Notes: generated by a model not told the origin, from the letters alone. Counted from the first letter of the stretch, positions 32,782-44,092 are shown. The stretch is 51,653 nucleotides of DNA from Podochytrium sp. JEL0797 (GCA_027596195.1 JADGJG010000072.1:1-51653); one strand, 5' to 3'. Numbers and translations are program-made.

Positions 32782-33956
32782 ATGTTCCACACGCTGTCGC
32801 TCTCGCGCACAAAGACAAAGTCCTCCTCAATCCACTCGACAAACGCCCCTGTTCCCAGCGAACCTGTGCCCCAGATGCCTCCCTCCGTTGGCATGCAGGC
32901 GAGGAGCCTCGACAACGTAAACTCCGCCAAGTGGTGGCCAAACAAGTCCAACAGCAACCCGTCCTCGCAGCCAAACTCGCATACCGATTCAAACTTGAAC
33001 ATAACAAACAATAACAACAACAACGACGTTTCCTTCAACTCGTCGCAGTCCGATGCAGTGGCATGGAAAGAGCTGCGAGGGCGGGTCCTGCCTCTATTCA
33101 ATGGAGAAGGATTGAAAGGATCAATTGAGGAGTTGAACGAAGCTGTTGTGTGAGTGTGCGTCCCCATCAACCTCGAAATTTCGGTCAACGGCCGCAAATT
33201 GAAATTGATCCCAACGCCGCTCCGACAGGGAATGGCTCAATGAAACTTCTCCACGATCAAACAGCAGCATCAGAAACGATCTGATCGAATTGCTCTCCAG
33301 CGGAGCCATTATCTTGGGGTATTTCCACTCTATTTTGCGCCGACAACGCGTCTGAATCTGACCTCTTGGATGCAGCAAAAAGATGGTTATTGCGGGAGAG
33401 GAAACACTGGTACCTCGGCTGCTTGATCTATGGAGCTTCTTTTTCGCAACCGTTGTGCCATATGTTGAGGGCGTTTTTGTTCCGCTGAAAGAGCGGGTGC
33501 GAACGTCCGACGTCTCGGCTGCTGATTCTTCCATCAACATTCGGCATTTCACATTGATTGGGTTTCGAGACCAAGTCGTGATTCCTCTGTTGGGACGGAT
33601 GGAAGGTGATATTACGTTCGGGGTGATAATTTTTGAATTCGCGTTTCCAACCTTTCACAAATCCAGTCATATTGCCCAAAATCTTTTCGGAACTGCCCGA
33701 AAAGCGCTTCTCCGACCTCTCCTCTCGCTCTGTTCAAATGTTTTCGGTCCTCCAATCCGTTCGAACCACGAAATTCCCCGTTGATGACGCAAACGCCCTA
33801 AAATGTCAACACATGCTCAAACTGATTCGCAATCACATCCACATGCATGACGAGGTGGCTGCCAAACTCTCGAAAGCGAATCAGAAGGACAGGGCCAGAC
33901 GCGATCAGTTGGAGAAAGAGTATAAGAAGGGAAGTGAGAGTTCAGTGGGGAAATAG
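32782..33956 (+). CDS. HbrB-like TORC2 subunit (Bit61/PRR5 family)
   Basis: Model: join(32782..33149, 33229..33318, 33376..33605, 33667..33956), 325 aa. Residues 1-90 are low complexity with an Asn run. The HbrB domain follows (~90-300): WKELRGRVLPLFNGEGL, then IEELNEAVVEWL, LDLWSFFFATVVPYVEGVF, VPLKERV, then IRHFTLIGFRDQVVIPLL. This is the signature of Bit61/PRR5, a peripheral subunit that binds Rictor/Avo3 in TORC2, which controls actin and plasma-membrane homeostasis. The C-terminus is a charged helix. The start was chosen as the first Met after the UBL3 start. Confidence 0.85.
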
Positions 33957-33994
33957 CAATATGAACAGTAAATATCTTCATTTCTGCTTCTCGT

Positions 33995-35503
33995 TCATAA
34001 ATGGTCGGAACGGCGCGTGCCTCCGTAGCCCCACACCGCGTCTTTCTTGATCTTGTGCCCCAATCCAACGGCTGGCACCAACGGTTTGATAATTAAACCA
34101 ATAGACCCCAGAGTAGGAAGATTGTTCAACTCAATGTCCTCCTTGATACTCCTTCCATCCCTGCTCGCCGACGCGTTGTTGATCGGTGCGTGCTGCTCAC
34201 CCCTGCCACCGTGATCTTTGTCAGGTTCTTGCTGCTGAAGCTGCCAATTCCGAATTGTGATTGTGCTCAGCCCTGAGTTTTCAAACTGGTGTGGAAACAG
34301 GGCTTCCAAGTCTGATGGGAAAGGAACCTCACACGCCGGGGCGATTTCCGTTTCTCCTTCCTGAGGAAGCAAAGCAGTAGGTTCTACTGCTTTTGTGCCA
34401 AGATAGTCGTGCGAGAATATCTTGATGGAGGGGAGGATCGGGGTTTCGCTCTCGGTGAGGAGTTCCAGTGGTTCCACCAAGGAATCGGCAAGTTCGTTCC
34501 CACCTCCATCCGCCTCTTCGATCTGTGGATACACACCACCAGCACCACCACGCGCACTCATAGCTCCCGGCACACTCCACGGTCTCTCCACCCCACCAAA
34601 CGCAAACAGCTGCCCCCCTCGCCTCTTGACCAACCCCGTCGTGCTGGGCCTCACCAAATCCACCCCATCCCTCGCATCCCCAAAATAATTATACGAAGTC
34701 CCATTTCCCTCCCCCACCGCCAGCGCTCGACACGTGTCTGGGTCTTCCGAGCCCGCTGCTGTCGAGTCGGACGGGGACGCGCTGCGCCAAGCTTCGATTG
34801 GGGTTTCGAGGAGGTATTCGCGCGTTGTTTCGGGGGGGAGTGGGGATGAGTCCCACGTGATTTGGATTTGGGAGGGGGTTGTGGGTGGTGGGGAGGGTTG
34901 GTGGTGTTTTTGTGGGCGCGGGTGGTGTGGGGGTGGGGCTCGCGAGACAGGGTGTTTTGTGGTTGAGTGGAGGTGGAGGGAGTTCAAATCAATTGGGATG
35001 AGATTAGGAGGTGGTTTTGGTATGGAAACTTTGCCTGTGATGGGTTTGGAGGGGTTTTTTTTAAGTTTGAGGGGTAAACGCATTGAATTCTTTGGTGGAT
35101 GGACAAGCGGCAGTTGTGGCGGATGTGCAAGTTTCCAAGGCTCTGCTGCTTCTGCGAAATGAACCGGTGGTGTTGGAGTCCCTGGGATTCCCAACGCGAC
35201 CGGTTTTATTCCACCGCCACGGAGGTCGAGCGGCTTCTCGCGAATTGATCCGATTTTAGATTTGACGTGCTCCCTGTTCAGCATTCTTGAAGGTGCTGGT
35301 TTGATTTTGTCTGCGGTGGTTGGTTTGGTGAGTGGTTTTGGCTTTTCCGCTGGAATGATTGACGTGATGCTGAAGAGCGGGGTTTCGTCGTTTGTGGATT
35401 GGAAGTAGTTGTAGGTGGGGGTTATATTGGGTGGTTGTGTATCCGTTTGGCGCGGAGGGTGGTGTCGCGATCGACCGGAGCGCGGTGACATCAGGGATTG
35501 CAT
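33995..35503 (-). CDS. uncharacterised Pro-rich disordered protein
   Basis: Single open frame of 502 aa. No family recognised. Rich in Pro, Ser, Thr and His, with long stretches of likely disorder. The short motif Y-N-Y-F occurs twice (near the N-terminus, PTYNYFQST, and mid-protein, SYNYFGDA), and the C-terminus (LPTLGSIGLIIKPLVPAVG) is more ordered. Immediately upstream on the same strand a short frame encodes a 30-residue hydrophobic peptide (start at about 35583, stop 35491) that overlaps this start codon; it may be an upstream ORF or a lost membrane anchor in another frame. Ends 38 bp from the HbrB-like stop. Confidence 0.6.
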   Translation of the reverse strand: MQSLMSPRSGRSRHHPPRQTDTQPPNITPTYNYFQSTNDETPLFSITSIIPAEKPKPLTKPTTADKIKPAPSRMLNREHVKSKIGSIREKPLDLRGGGIKPVALGIPGTPTPPVHFAEAAEPWKLAHPPQLPLVHPPKNSMRLPLKLKKNPSKPITGKVSIPKPPPNLIPIDLNSLHLHSTTKHPVSRAPPPHHPRPQKHHQPSPPPTTPSQIQITWDSSPLPPETTREYLLETPIEAWRSASPSDSTAAGSEDPDTCRALAVGEGNGTSYNYFGDARDGVDLVRPSTTGLVKRRGGQLFAFGGVERPWSVPGAMSARGGAGGVYPQIEEADGGGNELADSLVEPLELLTESETPILPSIKIFSHDYLGTKAVEPTALLPQEGETEIAPACEVPFPSDLEALFPHQFENSGLSTITIRNWQLQQQEPDKDHGGRGEQHAPINNASASRDGRSIKEDIELNNLPTLGSIGLIIKPLVPAVGLGHKIKKDAVWGYGGTRRSDHL

Positions 35504-35648
35504 TCCTTCAACAAAAGATTGACACGCGAAAAAATTGTCACGAAAAAACTGATGAATGCCATGCCAATCAGAACACTTCGCATTTCGTCATTGTTTCCAA
35601 CAATGCCATTCGTATACTTTTTGTAAACCCAATTGAGGCTGGGAAGAA

Positions 35649-37266
35649 ATGCCAACCGCCCGTGAAACTGCGTTGAACCCACTTGCACCCATCCACAAAC
35701 CAACACCCCCCGCGAACCTCAACCCCTCAGCTTTCCTATCGAAATTGACGTCAACATCCACTCACAACCTCCGCTCATCCACATGCACGCTCAAAGACGA
35801 GCTCGAAACACTATCGAACGTCAAATCGCGTCTTGCCATCGTCAACGCGCATGCCAATGAACCTTCTCAAAACGCGAATGAGACCGTGGTGAAACCGAGA
35901 GGCAGCCAGTCTCCGTTACTTGAAATGAAGTCGCGGTATGAGAAGAATCGAAGGTCGTACCGGTCCGATGCGAATCTCGAAGCGACGGAATGCGAACGCG
36001 CGTTGGCGTACATGAATCGATACAAAGGTGGCAAGTTGGGAGGAAAGGTGTCCAAGCTGCGGAACGAATGGAATTCATCCACGAGGGTGAAGAGACGGGA
36101 GGTGGTTGGTGTCGTGTCAAACCCACCGATGACTCCAAGGTATAATATCGCAGCTATGTTCTGCATTGAATGAATACTCTCAACTTCATTTTTCTACAAG
36201 ACAACAAAGTGGCAAATCCATTCAACCCCTTGCAAGTACGACCATCGAGACCGCACTCTCCGAAAGCACGATTCAAATGGACGAAAGCTACGATGCCTCC
36301 GTAAGCAGCAACGCAAGTGCCAGCGACACTCACAGCCTCAAATCATGGTCCAAGACGACGACTCCAGGTGAAGCTGAAGTTTTGGGAGGAGAATCTTCCA
36401 ACGAAGCCTTGAGTGACTTCAAAGCGTTGAGCTATTCCGATATTCAATGTGCACCTTCTTTGACTTGTCTGTCGACGGTGAAACCGAACCACGCGAGTTC
36501 GGTAACAGCCGTTCACTTGCTCGTGAATTGTAAAGGATGCACGGCTCCGATTTCTGCGAGTGAAGCGAGTTTGTCTGCGATGGGGTTTCAGTGGCATCCG
36601 CGGTGTTTCAAATGCGCGAATGCGCAATGCGGTAGCTGATTGATTTCGTTTCATTTGTTGACCTGGCACTGGCTTACTGGCGTTGATAATTAGAGAAACC
36701 GATTGGACAAAGCAACTTTTTCCAACGCGGGAAGTACTCTTACTGCGAGGAATGTTGGGTCGGGAATTGCTGTCCGAAATGCGATGAGTGCGGACTTCCT
36801 GTCGAAGATGTAAACCGAAACTGCAGCTCCTTTTTCTGGAAACAGTATAACAGGCTTACGATTCCTTTTTGCAGCGGAGAACGCAAACCCTTGTGCAAGG
36901 GCACGTTTACCACAAATCGTGTTTCGCATGCTCGCATTGCAAGGACCCATTGCTTCCAATGACGCAATTTGTAGAACCACGAGGCGTTCGATTTTGCTTA
37001 CCATGTTATCAGAAAGTTCACGGCAAAAAGTGCAACGGCTGTGGCGAGCTGTGTCATGTAAGAAATCCAATTGAGTTATCGAATTCTAAATGAACTCCAA
37101 TCCGCAGGTGGATTTTGTTTCAATTTCCAAAGGAATCACTTACCATCGCGTTTGTATTACTTGCAATGTGTGCTTTCGGTCTCTCGAGGAATGCGCCGAG
37201 TTTTTCAGAAAAGATGGAGACTTTTTTTGTGCAGAGCATCACCCGAGAGAAAAGGATCAGAAATAA
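35649..37266 (+). CDS. protein with three LIM domains
   Basis: Model: join(35649..36139, 36201..36631, 36694..36809, 36875..37057, 37108..37266), 459 aa, phases consistent. The N-terminal ~270 residues are Ser/Thr-rich and disordered, with a basic segment. Three zinc-binding LIM domains follow: LIM1 (CKGCTAPIS, HPRCFKCANAQC, YCEECW), LIM2 (CPKCDECG, YHKSCFACSHC, FCLPCY) and LIM3 (KKCNGCGELC, YHRVCITCNVC, FFCAEHH). The tandem order at the C-terminus is like fungal paxillin/Pxl1 or Lrg1-type scaffolds at sites of growth and cytokinesis, but no RhoGAP or LD motif is clear, so the subfamily is open. Stop codons of this gene and ADSL are 37 bp apart. Confidence 0.85.
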
Positions 37267-37303
37267 ATCAGCCGCTTTATTGAAATCGCAAGAGGGGGGA
37301 TTT

Positions 37304-38981
37304 TTAAACGTTGATAGCTTCCTGAGTCACTCCAGCGTCCAAAAGCGCCCGGTACGGCTTCAAAGCCGGCTCCACCTCCTTCTTCATGAAAGAAACCACC
37401 TGCTCGGGGGCTCTTCCAATAAAAGTAGAGGGCTCCAACAAAGTGTCCAAATGGGGAACCAGCGCGGCAAAGTACGGAGCGCGCTTGATTCTCTCAATCA
37501 AATCGTTCTCCCCACCTTCAAACTTGACCACTCTCCCGGCCTCATGCGACAAGACACGAATTTGCTCGTGACACTCCTGTCTGTCACCACCGTGCTTGAC
37601 CATCCACATGATAAAGTTCTCGGTCGCCATGAAAGGCAACTCCTGCATGATCCTTCTCTCAATCACCTTGGGGTACACCACCATCCCGTCCACAATGTTC
37701 TGGATCAGACTCAACACGATATCAGCCGTGAGGAACGCTTCAGGGATCGTCACGCGACGGTTCGCAGAGTCGTCGAGGGTGCGCTCGAGCCATTGGACGG
37801 AAGCCGTCTGTTGGACGTTTCCAATAAGGGTCATGAGGTGGCGAGAGAGGGAGCAGACGCGTTCGCAACGCATGGGGTTGCGTTTGTAGGCCATGGCGCT
37901 GGATCCGATTTGGTCCTTTTCGAAGGGTTCTTCGATTTCCTTGAGGGAGGCGAGGATGCGGATGTCGGAGGCCTGGGTTTTTGGTTTAGGGTTAGAATGA
38001 GGATAAAGAAAGCGTTTGATTTTACCATCTTGTGGGCAGTCGCGCCGAACGAAGCCAACGAGGCGAGCACATCCAAATCAACCTTACGCGTGTACGTCTG
38101 TCCCGTGACTGGGTACGCGGCCGGGAATCCGGACAGCTCCGTCACCATCTCATCGAGCTGCTCGACCTTATCGTGGTTTCCCTCAAACAGAGTCAAGAAC
38201 GACGCCTGAGTCCCCGTCGTTCCCTTCACACCCCTAAACCTCAAATCCGCACGCGCACGCGACACGTTTCTCAAATCCATCAAGAGCTCTTGCAACCACA
38301 AACACGAGCGCTTTCCGACCGTGGTCAACTGGGCTGGCTGCAAGTGAGTGAATCCGAGAGTGGGGAGGTCCTTGTATTGCATCGCGAATTGAGAAAGCTT
38401 GTCGATGCAGCTCGCGAGCTTGGGGATGATGATGTCGAGACCGTCGCGCATCATGATGAGTTCGCTGTTGTCGGTAACGTAGCAGGAGGTTGCTCCCAAG
38501 TGGATGATTCCGGCGGCAGCGGGGGCGGCTTCACCAAAGCTGTTCGAAAGGGGGTTGTGTAAGGAGAATATCGCAATGAATGGATCACTTGGTGCTCACG
38601 TGTGAACATGGGCCATAACATCGTGACGGCGACGCTTCTCCTCAATGGCAGCCATTTCGTAGTCGATGTCGTAAATGTGCTCAGACATCTGCTTGAGGGC
38701 TTCGTCCGTAATGTCCGTGAGTCCAAGCTGCCAATAGGGGGTTGATCAGGTTATCTTGAGGAGTAGAGGGTGATCGGATCTTCATTCACCTTCTGCTCAG
38801 AGGCAGCCAGAGTCAACCACAGCTTGCGCCAGATGGTGAACTTGTTGGCGTCGCTGAAGTTGAATGCCATCTCCGCAGAAGCGTAACGCGACGTCAATGG
38901 CGAAGCGTAGCGGTCTTTGGACGGGTTGGTCGATGGGCCGGGGGCCTTGGAGGCGAGAGTTGCAGCGACAAGGGCGTCCAT
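37304..38981 (-). CDS. ADE13: adenylosuccinate lyase
   Basis: Model: complement(37304..37972, 38026..38539, 38600..38727, 38790..38981), 500 aa. Catalyses two beta-eliminations of fumarate in purine synthesis: SAICAR to AICAR and adenylosuccinate to AMP. Family landmarks are [12 protein letters not shown] at the N-terminus, [18 protein letters not shown] (catalytic His region), [16 protein letters not shown] and the fumarase/aspartase signature [15 protein letters not shown] (about 301-315) with the catalytic Ser loop. Length matches eukaryotic ADSL. Cytosolic homotetramer by family. No anomalies. Confidence 0.95.
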
Positions 38982-39178
38982 TTGAGCTATTATGGAAAGA
39001 GGGGTTGGTCGCAAGTGGAATGAGGCAAGATCGCGTTTGCAACGCACCGACGGTTTTTCTTTTTTTCTGTTCGTGCATTTGAGTGGAGATTTTGCCAAAA
39101 ACAGAAAAAATCTGAGGTCGCGTTTCTTTTTGTTCTTTGTTCAAAGAAGTACATCTCGCATCCTCCCAACGCGTCAGA

Positions 39179-42063
39179 ATGTCGACCAGCGATAAGAAAG
39201 CCAATCGAACTTCCAAGTTTGATTTCTCTCAATCTGCCCGTAAGTTCCTCAACCGCCCCCTGATTCTTCGTTTATCACCCCGCACGCGTTAACGCAAGCC
39301 ACTTCAGCCACCCACTTCACCTGCGAGACCGAAATCGCTGCCTACGTCAACTGGATCAACACGCAACTCCTCCAAGATGCAGACCTCGTGAACGTGCTTC
39401 CGATCTCCACCACGAAACCCAACGCGCTGTTTGATGCGTGTGGCGACGGAATCCTTCTCTGCAAGCTCGTCAACAACAGTGTTCCCGGGACGATTCCGGA
39501 AAAGAAAATCATCAAGACGGTCAAGACTGTGATTCACAAGTTTGAAAACAATCAAAGCGCGCTTGCTGGGGCTGTCAAGATTGGGGTCCATGTGCACAAT
39601 CTGTCGGCGGAAGATATCATGAAGGGAACTCCTCACTTGGTTTTGGGGTTGGTTTGGCAAGTGATTAAGGTAAAAAGCAAACGCGAGTTGCAAAGTCGCA
39701 CGCTGAACGCGTTTTCCTCGTCCAAAAAATCAAAAAACAGATTGGTCTCTTGCAAAACGTCGCCACATGTGGAACCGAGTCCGCCAACACCTCCGCAAAT
39801 GACATTGTCTCCAAAGCCGAGCCTACCACCCAATCCCTTGAAAAGGCGCTTCTCAAATGGGTCAACGCGACCCTCAAAAAACAAAACCTCCAACTCCGCG
39901 TCACCAACTTTGGGAGCGACCTTAGCGACAGTGTCGCCTTGAGCCACTTGATCTCCATCTTTGACGAAAATGCTAACGAACCTCAACGCATCCTGCAAGA
40001 GCCAGATTTGAGCAAACGTGCTGAGCTCGTTTTGGACTATGCTCAAAAATTCGATTGCAGGCACTTTGCCTCTGCGGCAGATATCGTTGGGGGTAACAAG
40101 AATTTGAACTTGGCGTTTGTGGCTGTGCTGCACAACTTGAAAGTGTCGCGCGACAAGGCACAGGAGGTTCGAATTCAGTTGGAAGGGGCCAAAGATACGG
40201 CTGAAGCGGCTTTGCTACGTGTGCATTCGTCCAAGGAGCTCGAGACCAAGAAGCTTCGTTTGCAACTTGATGACGCTAAGGAGGAAATTGAGCGTTTGCG
40301 CAACGATCGTGATAATTTGCAGAACGACCTTGAAGCGTTAAGGGCTCAAGCGGAGGAGCAGGAAGCCGTCTATGAAGAAAACAATCAATTGATCAACACT
40401 CTGGCAGACGTGCAGAAGGAATTGGAGCAGTCCCGTCAAGTGAACGAGCACGTGTCTGCTAGAGTGGAATCTCTCGCAGACTCCTGCTCACATGCGCTTA
40501 ATTCCAAGAAGGATCTTCTCGACAAATTGGAACAGCAATCGAGTCAAATCCAAGAACTGAAGTTGGCTCTCGATTTTAGCCGTCAGCAAGTGAAGGAGTT
40601 GCAGGAATCTAACGCACAGTTGAAACAGCAGCTTTTAGACCTCAGGTTTGACTGCATGTAACGCCCAACTTCGAAAAAACTAACTCTGTGAATCAAAAAG
40701 TGCTGCCGGATCCTCATACCTGAGCTTAAACGATCTTTCATGCGCCCCCGCCAACTCACTCAACAACCTCAGCAACAACCAACAACCCGACCTTGCGCAA
40801 CAACTCGCCGAAAGCCAACAGCTCGCCCTCAAACTGCAATACCAGCTCCTCGAATTCCAAGCCTTGAGTGGCGAGAAATCCCAACAACTCGAACTCGCCG
40901 TCGAACGTGCCGAAAAGGCCGAACAACAGGCCAACACCTCAAACGAGTCCCTCGCTCAACTGTTTGCCAACGCCAAACAGCAGCTCGGAAGTGCAAACAA
41001 CAACAACTCGACCGATTTCGAAAAGAGACAACAAGAACTGATCCTCTCCATCGACACCCTCAACGAAGAAGTTCTCGCGCTCCAACTCATGAACCGCGAC
41101 GACCCCGAGCGCGAAAAACTCCTCCAAGATCAAATCCGACAAATGCAACAACTCACGATCCTGCTTGTCGCGCAGGCGAATCTGAATGAAGCAGAGGTTG
41201 TCGAACGCGTCTTTTTCGATCTGCGGAAACAGCAAGGGGACGTGTTTGGACAGCTGCAGTTGAAGGATAGTTCGCATAAGGACCTTGTGGCTGCGCTTTC
41301 GGAGTTTGTGAATCAGTTGAAGCGGAAGGCTGTGGATAGTGAGAAGAAGGTGCAGACGTTGACCAAGTCGATTGACACGCTTCATCTCGAGCTTCAAGAG
41401 CAGAAATTGCAGCAACAGCCATCGCAGCAGCAGGAAGAAACGTTCAGAGACGCTGATATTGACGAAAACGACTCGAAAGCGAGGAAGCAAATGTTCCACG
41501 CGTTGGATAGCGAAAAGCAGAAGCTGCAGGATCGATTGGCCGTTCTTCACCGCACGACTGCCGCCATTATGGAGCAACGGTCAATTCTGATTAGCGAAAA
41601 CAACAAGTTGATGAACAACGAATCGCTCGAGCACATCCACCTGTCGCGTCAAATCAAGTCGCTCGATAGCTTACTTGCCGAAAACCTCAAAATCAGACAA
41701 GAAATTGAGGAAGGCAATGAAGAATTCTTCAACTCGACAGCGAACCTCGAAGAATTGGCCATTCAGCAGATCAAGGTTCAAACGCAAGTCGACGCCATGG
41801 TGCGTTCCGAAGACTGCCTGATTGAAGACCTCAACCAAATGAAGGAGACGAACCAAGAGTTGCAAGAGAAACTCGAAAACTCTCAGAGATGTATTGCAGC
41901 GTTGATGGCACAGCGAAGCATCCTGCTTAAGGACAGGGATGAGTTAAAGGAGCAACTGACGGTCGCGAGGTCGCAACAGAGCCTCGCACAATCAAATGAG
42001 CAGCTGAGCAGAACGAAACACAACAACAGCTTTGCGTCAGCTCCAAATCTTGCGAAGAAGTAG
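39179..42063 (+). CDS. fimbrin-type CH1-CH2 actin-binding domain fused to a long coiled coil
   Basis: Model: join(39179..39239, 39308..39669, 39741..40645, 40725..42063), 888 aa, phases consistent. Residues ~20-145 are a fimbrin-like CH domain (LFDACGDGILLCKLVN, VPGTIPEKKI, GTPHLVLGLVWQVIKIGLL) and ~165-275 a second (LLKWVNATLKKQ, VTNFGSDLSDSVALSHLI, LNLAFVAVLHNL). Together they form one plastin/fimbrin actin-binding unit. Instead of a second unit, residues ~280-888 are heptad-rich coiled coil with few breaks (e.g. ELETKKLRLQLDDAKEEIERL). No EF-hands, spectrin or GAS2 domains are seen. Likely an actin crosslinker or filament-to-membrane/microtubule linker that dimerises through its tail (inference). 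The 79-nt third intron has a CTAAC branch site; its acceptor (40723-40724) was chosen by phase. Confidence 0.85.
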
Positions 42064-42318
42064 ATCCGGTTATTTTTTTATTGTTTTCCTTGGCGTGTCA
42101 AAAATATAAAAACTGTTCCTTCATCCATGCGCCAAGAATCAATTTAAGATCTATGGGCCCAACAATGCCTCCAGAGCTGTGATACAAAACCGTCACGCAA
42201 AATATACAGCCACAAAACTACGAGTCTTTTTTTGAATTGCGGCCATCTCGCCATCATCTGGTGCGAACTTTACTCTTCCCATTTCAAGGTTGTTGGCATA
42301 TTTTGAAAGGAAAAAAAG
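42064..42318. other. intergenic, convergent 3' flanks
   Basis: AT-rich space between the CH protein and the small membrane protein. The string GGCGTGTCAAAAA here (about 42093) recurs near 43177 as part of the local duplication. No gene seen. Confidence 0.5.
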
Positions 42319-42729
42319 TTAAATCAAAACATTAACGAGCCCTGCAGCCAGCTCCGACATACACTCTCCAACCGTGCAAAAAACACCCCAACGCTTGTCC
42401 ATCAACTTTTCTCTCCACTGCCAAATCGCACACACGCGACCCATTTTTGATGACGGCCTGACTTTACACATCCAACAAACAATCCTCGACACCTTAAAGG
42501 TCATCAACGCAGCCATCTTAAACGGCAGCGTAACCAGCTCAATTATAATTGCAATGAGGATAACAATGAGTGCCACAAACAAACACATGGAGCAGAGGAG
42601 GACGAGAAGCAGGTTTGTGACGTGGATTTCGAATGATGTCGGTCGTTCAACAGGGACAGGGATAGGCTCGGCAGCGACGGGAGGGAACCAGTCTGGCGGG
42701 ATGCCAACACCAGAGTCGTGACGTTGCAT
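42319..42729 (-). CDS. small membrane protein, intact member of a local tandem family
   Basis: Single-exon frame of 136 aa, family not recognised. It starts MQRHDSGVGIPPDWF with a Pro-rich cytosolic-type head, then one long hydrophobic segment (about 38-70: NLLLVLLCSMCLFVALIVIL and onward), a Cys/basic stretch (CWMCKVRPSSK) and an amphipathic C-terminus. Two decayed copies lie just upstream of it (43231-43459 and 43585-43847), which supports it as a genuine gene with recent duplications. The 5' flank, including GGAAAACCTTTCTGGTTTC, is preserved in the third copy. Confidence 0.55.
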   Translation of the reverse strand: MQRHDSGVGIPPDWFPPVAAEPIPVPVERPTSFEIHVTNLLLVLLCSMCLFVALIVILIAIIIELVTLPFKMAALMTFKVSRIVCWMCKVRPSSKMGRVCAIWQWREKLMDKRWGVFCTVGECMSELAAGLVNVLI

Positions 42730-43182
42730 TTTTGGATCCTTTTTTTGGAAAACCTTTCTGGTTTCAAGAAAGAGAGCCGGAGCGATAGCAATCCTCTACA
42801 AAGGATTTGCGCTTTATTCTCAGAAAATCTTTGATGAGCTTGCGTTCAAAGGGGAAGGAATTTTGTTGGTGTCAACATGTCAACAATACGCTGCTGGGTC
42901 CCACGCAGCCACCTCCAAAGTACTCTTCCCAACGAAGCACAGATTCACTCATTGATCACTCGTCTCTTTTTCATGTCAAACTGAACGCGTTCGTCCTGAC
43001 CAAGGGTGAATTCGGTTTTTTTTACGGCGATGCAAATTATAGGACTCGGCTTCGTCTCCTTCTTCTTGTTGATGTGAAGTACAAGATGTGCGTTGTTACC
43101 ACATGCTTTGATACAAGCATCCAACTAACCTCAAGGCTCACTTCTTCTTTTTAGGAAAAATAAATATTTCTTTCTCGGCGTG
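42730..43182. other. duplicated flank containing a fragment of the dynein LIC 3' end
   Basis: At 43041-43072 the sequence aligns with 44192-44223, inside the last exon of the dynein light intermediate chain, at about 30 of 32 positions. Neighbouring strings (gcgatgcaaa near 43027 and 44048) also match. So the duplicated block once included the end of that gene. No open gene is visible here. Confidence 0.6.
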
Positions 43183-43230
43183 TCAAAAAGAAAAGTGGAT
43201 CCCACAAAACCCCGGCTCCAACAAACTACA

Positions 43231-43459
43231 TGAAAACGTTGACGAGCCCTGCAACAAAACCCCGGCTGTATATAACTGAGAAATACCACCGGCAAGTTGT
43301 TGAAGGCAAAAGCAACTACGGCCGCAACAAAAGACGCGACGCAAAAGATAATTACAAACGACGCGAGGAGAAGGCATACAGCGAGAAAAATCGGATCTTC
43401 AGCGGGGACGGGGATATGCTGGATGTCATGGGCGAGCAGGACAACACCAGAGTCATGAC
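43231..43459 (-). pseudogene. decayed copy 2 of the small membrane protein
   Basis: Recognisable only at its ends: aaaacgttgacgagccctgc near the 3' end (compare 42326-42345) and acaacaccagagtcatgac at the 5' end (compare 42705-42722). The middle is rearranged and the hydrophobic segment is not preserved. Confidence 0.55.
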
Positions 43460-43584
43460 TTTTTTTCTAAGACGTAGCTATTCTCGAAAAAAAATGCCTG
43501 CCAAATGAAGGTTGAGAAAAGTGTGTTCAAAGGAAATGATTTATTTGGCGGATCAAATTCTTTTGGGTTCCGAACCTCAAAGAA

Positions 43585-43847
43585 TTAAATCAAAACGTTC
43601 ACAAGTCCTGCAACCAACTCCGAAATACCATCCCCAACCGAACAAAAAACACCCCATCACTTTTTAGATATTTCCCTCCGTTGCCAAATAGTTAATATTT
43701 CCCCATTTTTTAATGCGCGACTTGATACATCCAACAAGCAATCCCAATATCTCGAGAAAAACAATGGCACACTTGTACAGCGGTAGGCTGGGCGGCGGGA
43801 GGGGGCAAGTCTGGCGGGAGGCCGACACCAGAGTCGTGACGTTGCAT
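43585..43847 (-). pseudogene. decayed copy 3 of the small membrane protein
   Basis: The 5' part is well preserved: MQRHDSGVGLPPDLPPP, and the DNA from 43809 to about 43894 nearly matches 42691-42776 including the upstream flank. An internal deletion removes the membrane segment and the frame stops after ~45 codons (ACWMYQVAH). The former 3' end (ttaaatcaaaacg, 43585) is still visible. A truncated 45-aa product is possible in principle. Confidence 0.7.
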
Positions 43848-44092
43848 TTCTTGGTTCCTTTTTTTGGAAAACCTTTCTGGTTTCAAGAAAGAGAACTGCA
43901 ATGCAAAATGCAATTCTCAACAAGTCGTATTATCCAACTGTTTGAAAACAATCTTGCCAAAGAGTGTGTTCAAAGTAGAGAGTTTTTTTTAACGTCACTC
44001 ACTCCTACCCCCAACGCTTGTTTACTCAAATTCGCTTTTATTTACTGCGATGCAAAACTCCCCCTTTTTATAACTACTAAACTCTCTTCCTT

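Noticed and set aside
37115..38209. 364-codon plus-strand frame over ADSL
   Set aside because: It starts inside the last LIM exon and is antisense to conserved ADSL exons; low-similarity shadow.
42374..42721. Plus-strand frame opposite the small membrane protein
   Set aside because: No support from the decayed copies, whose preserved 5' flank matches the minus-strand gene's start.
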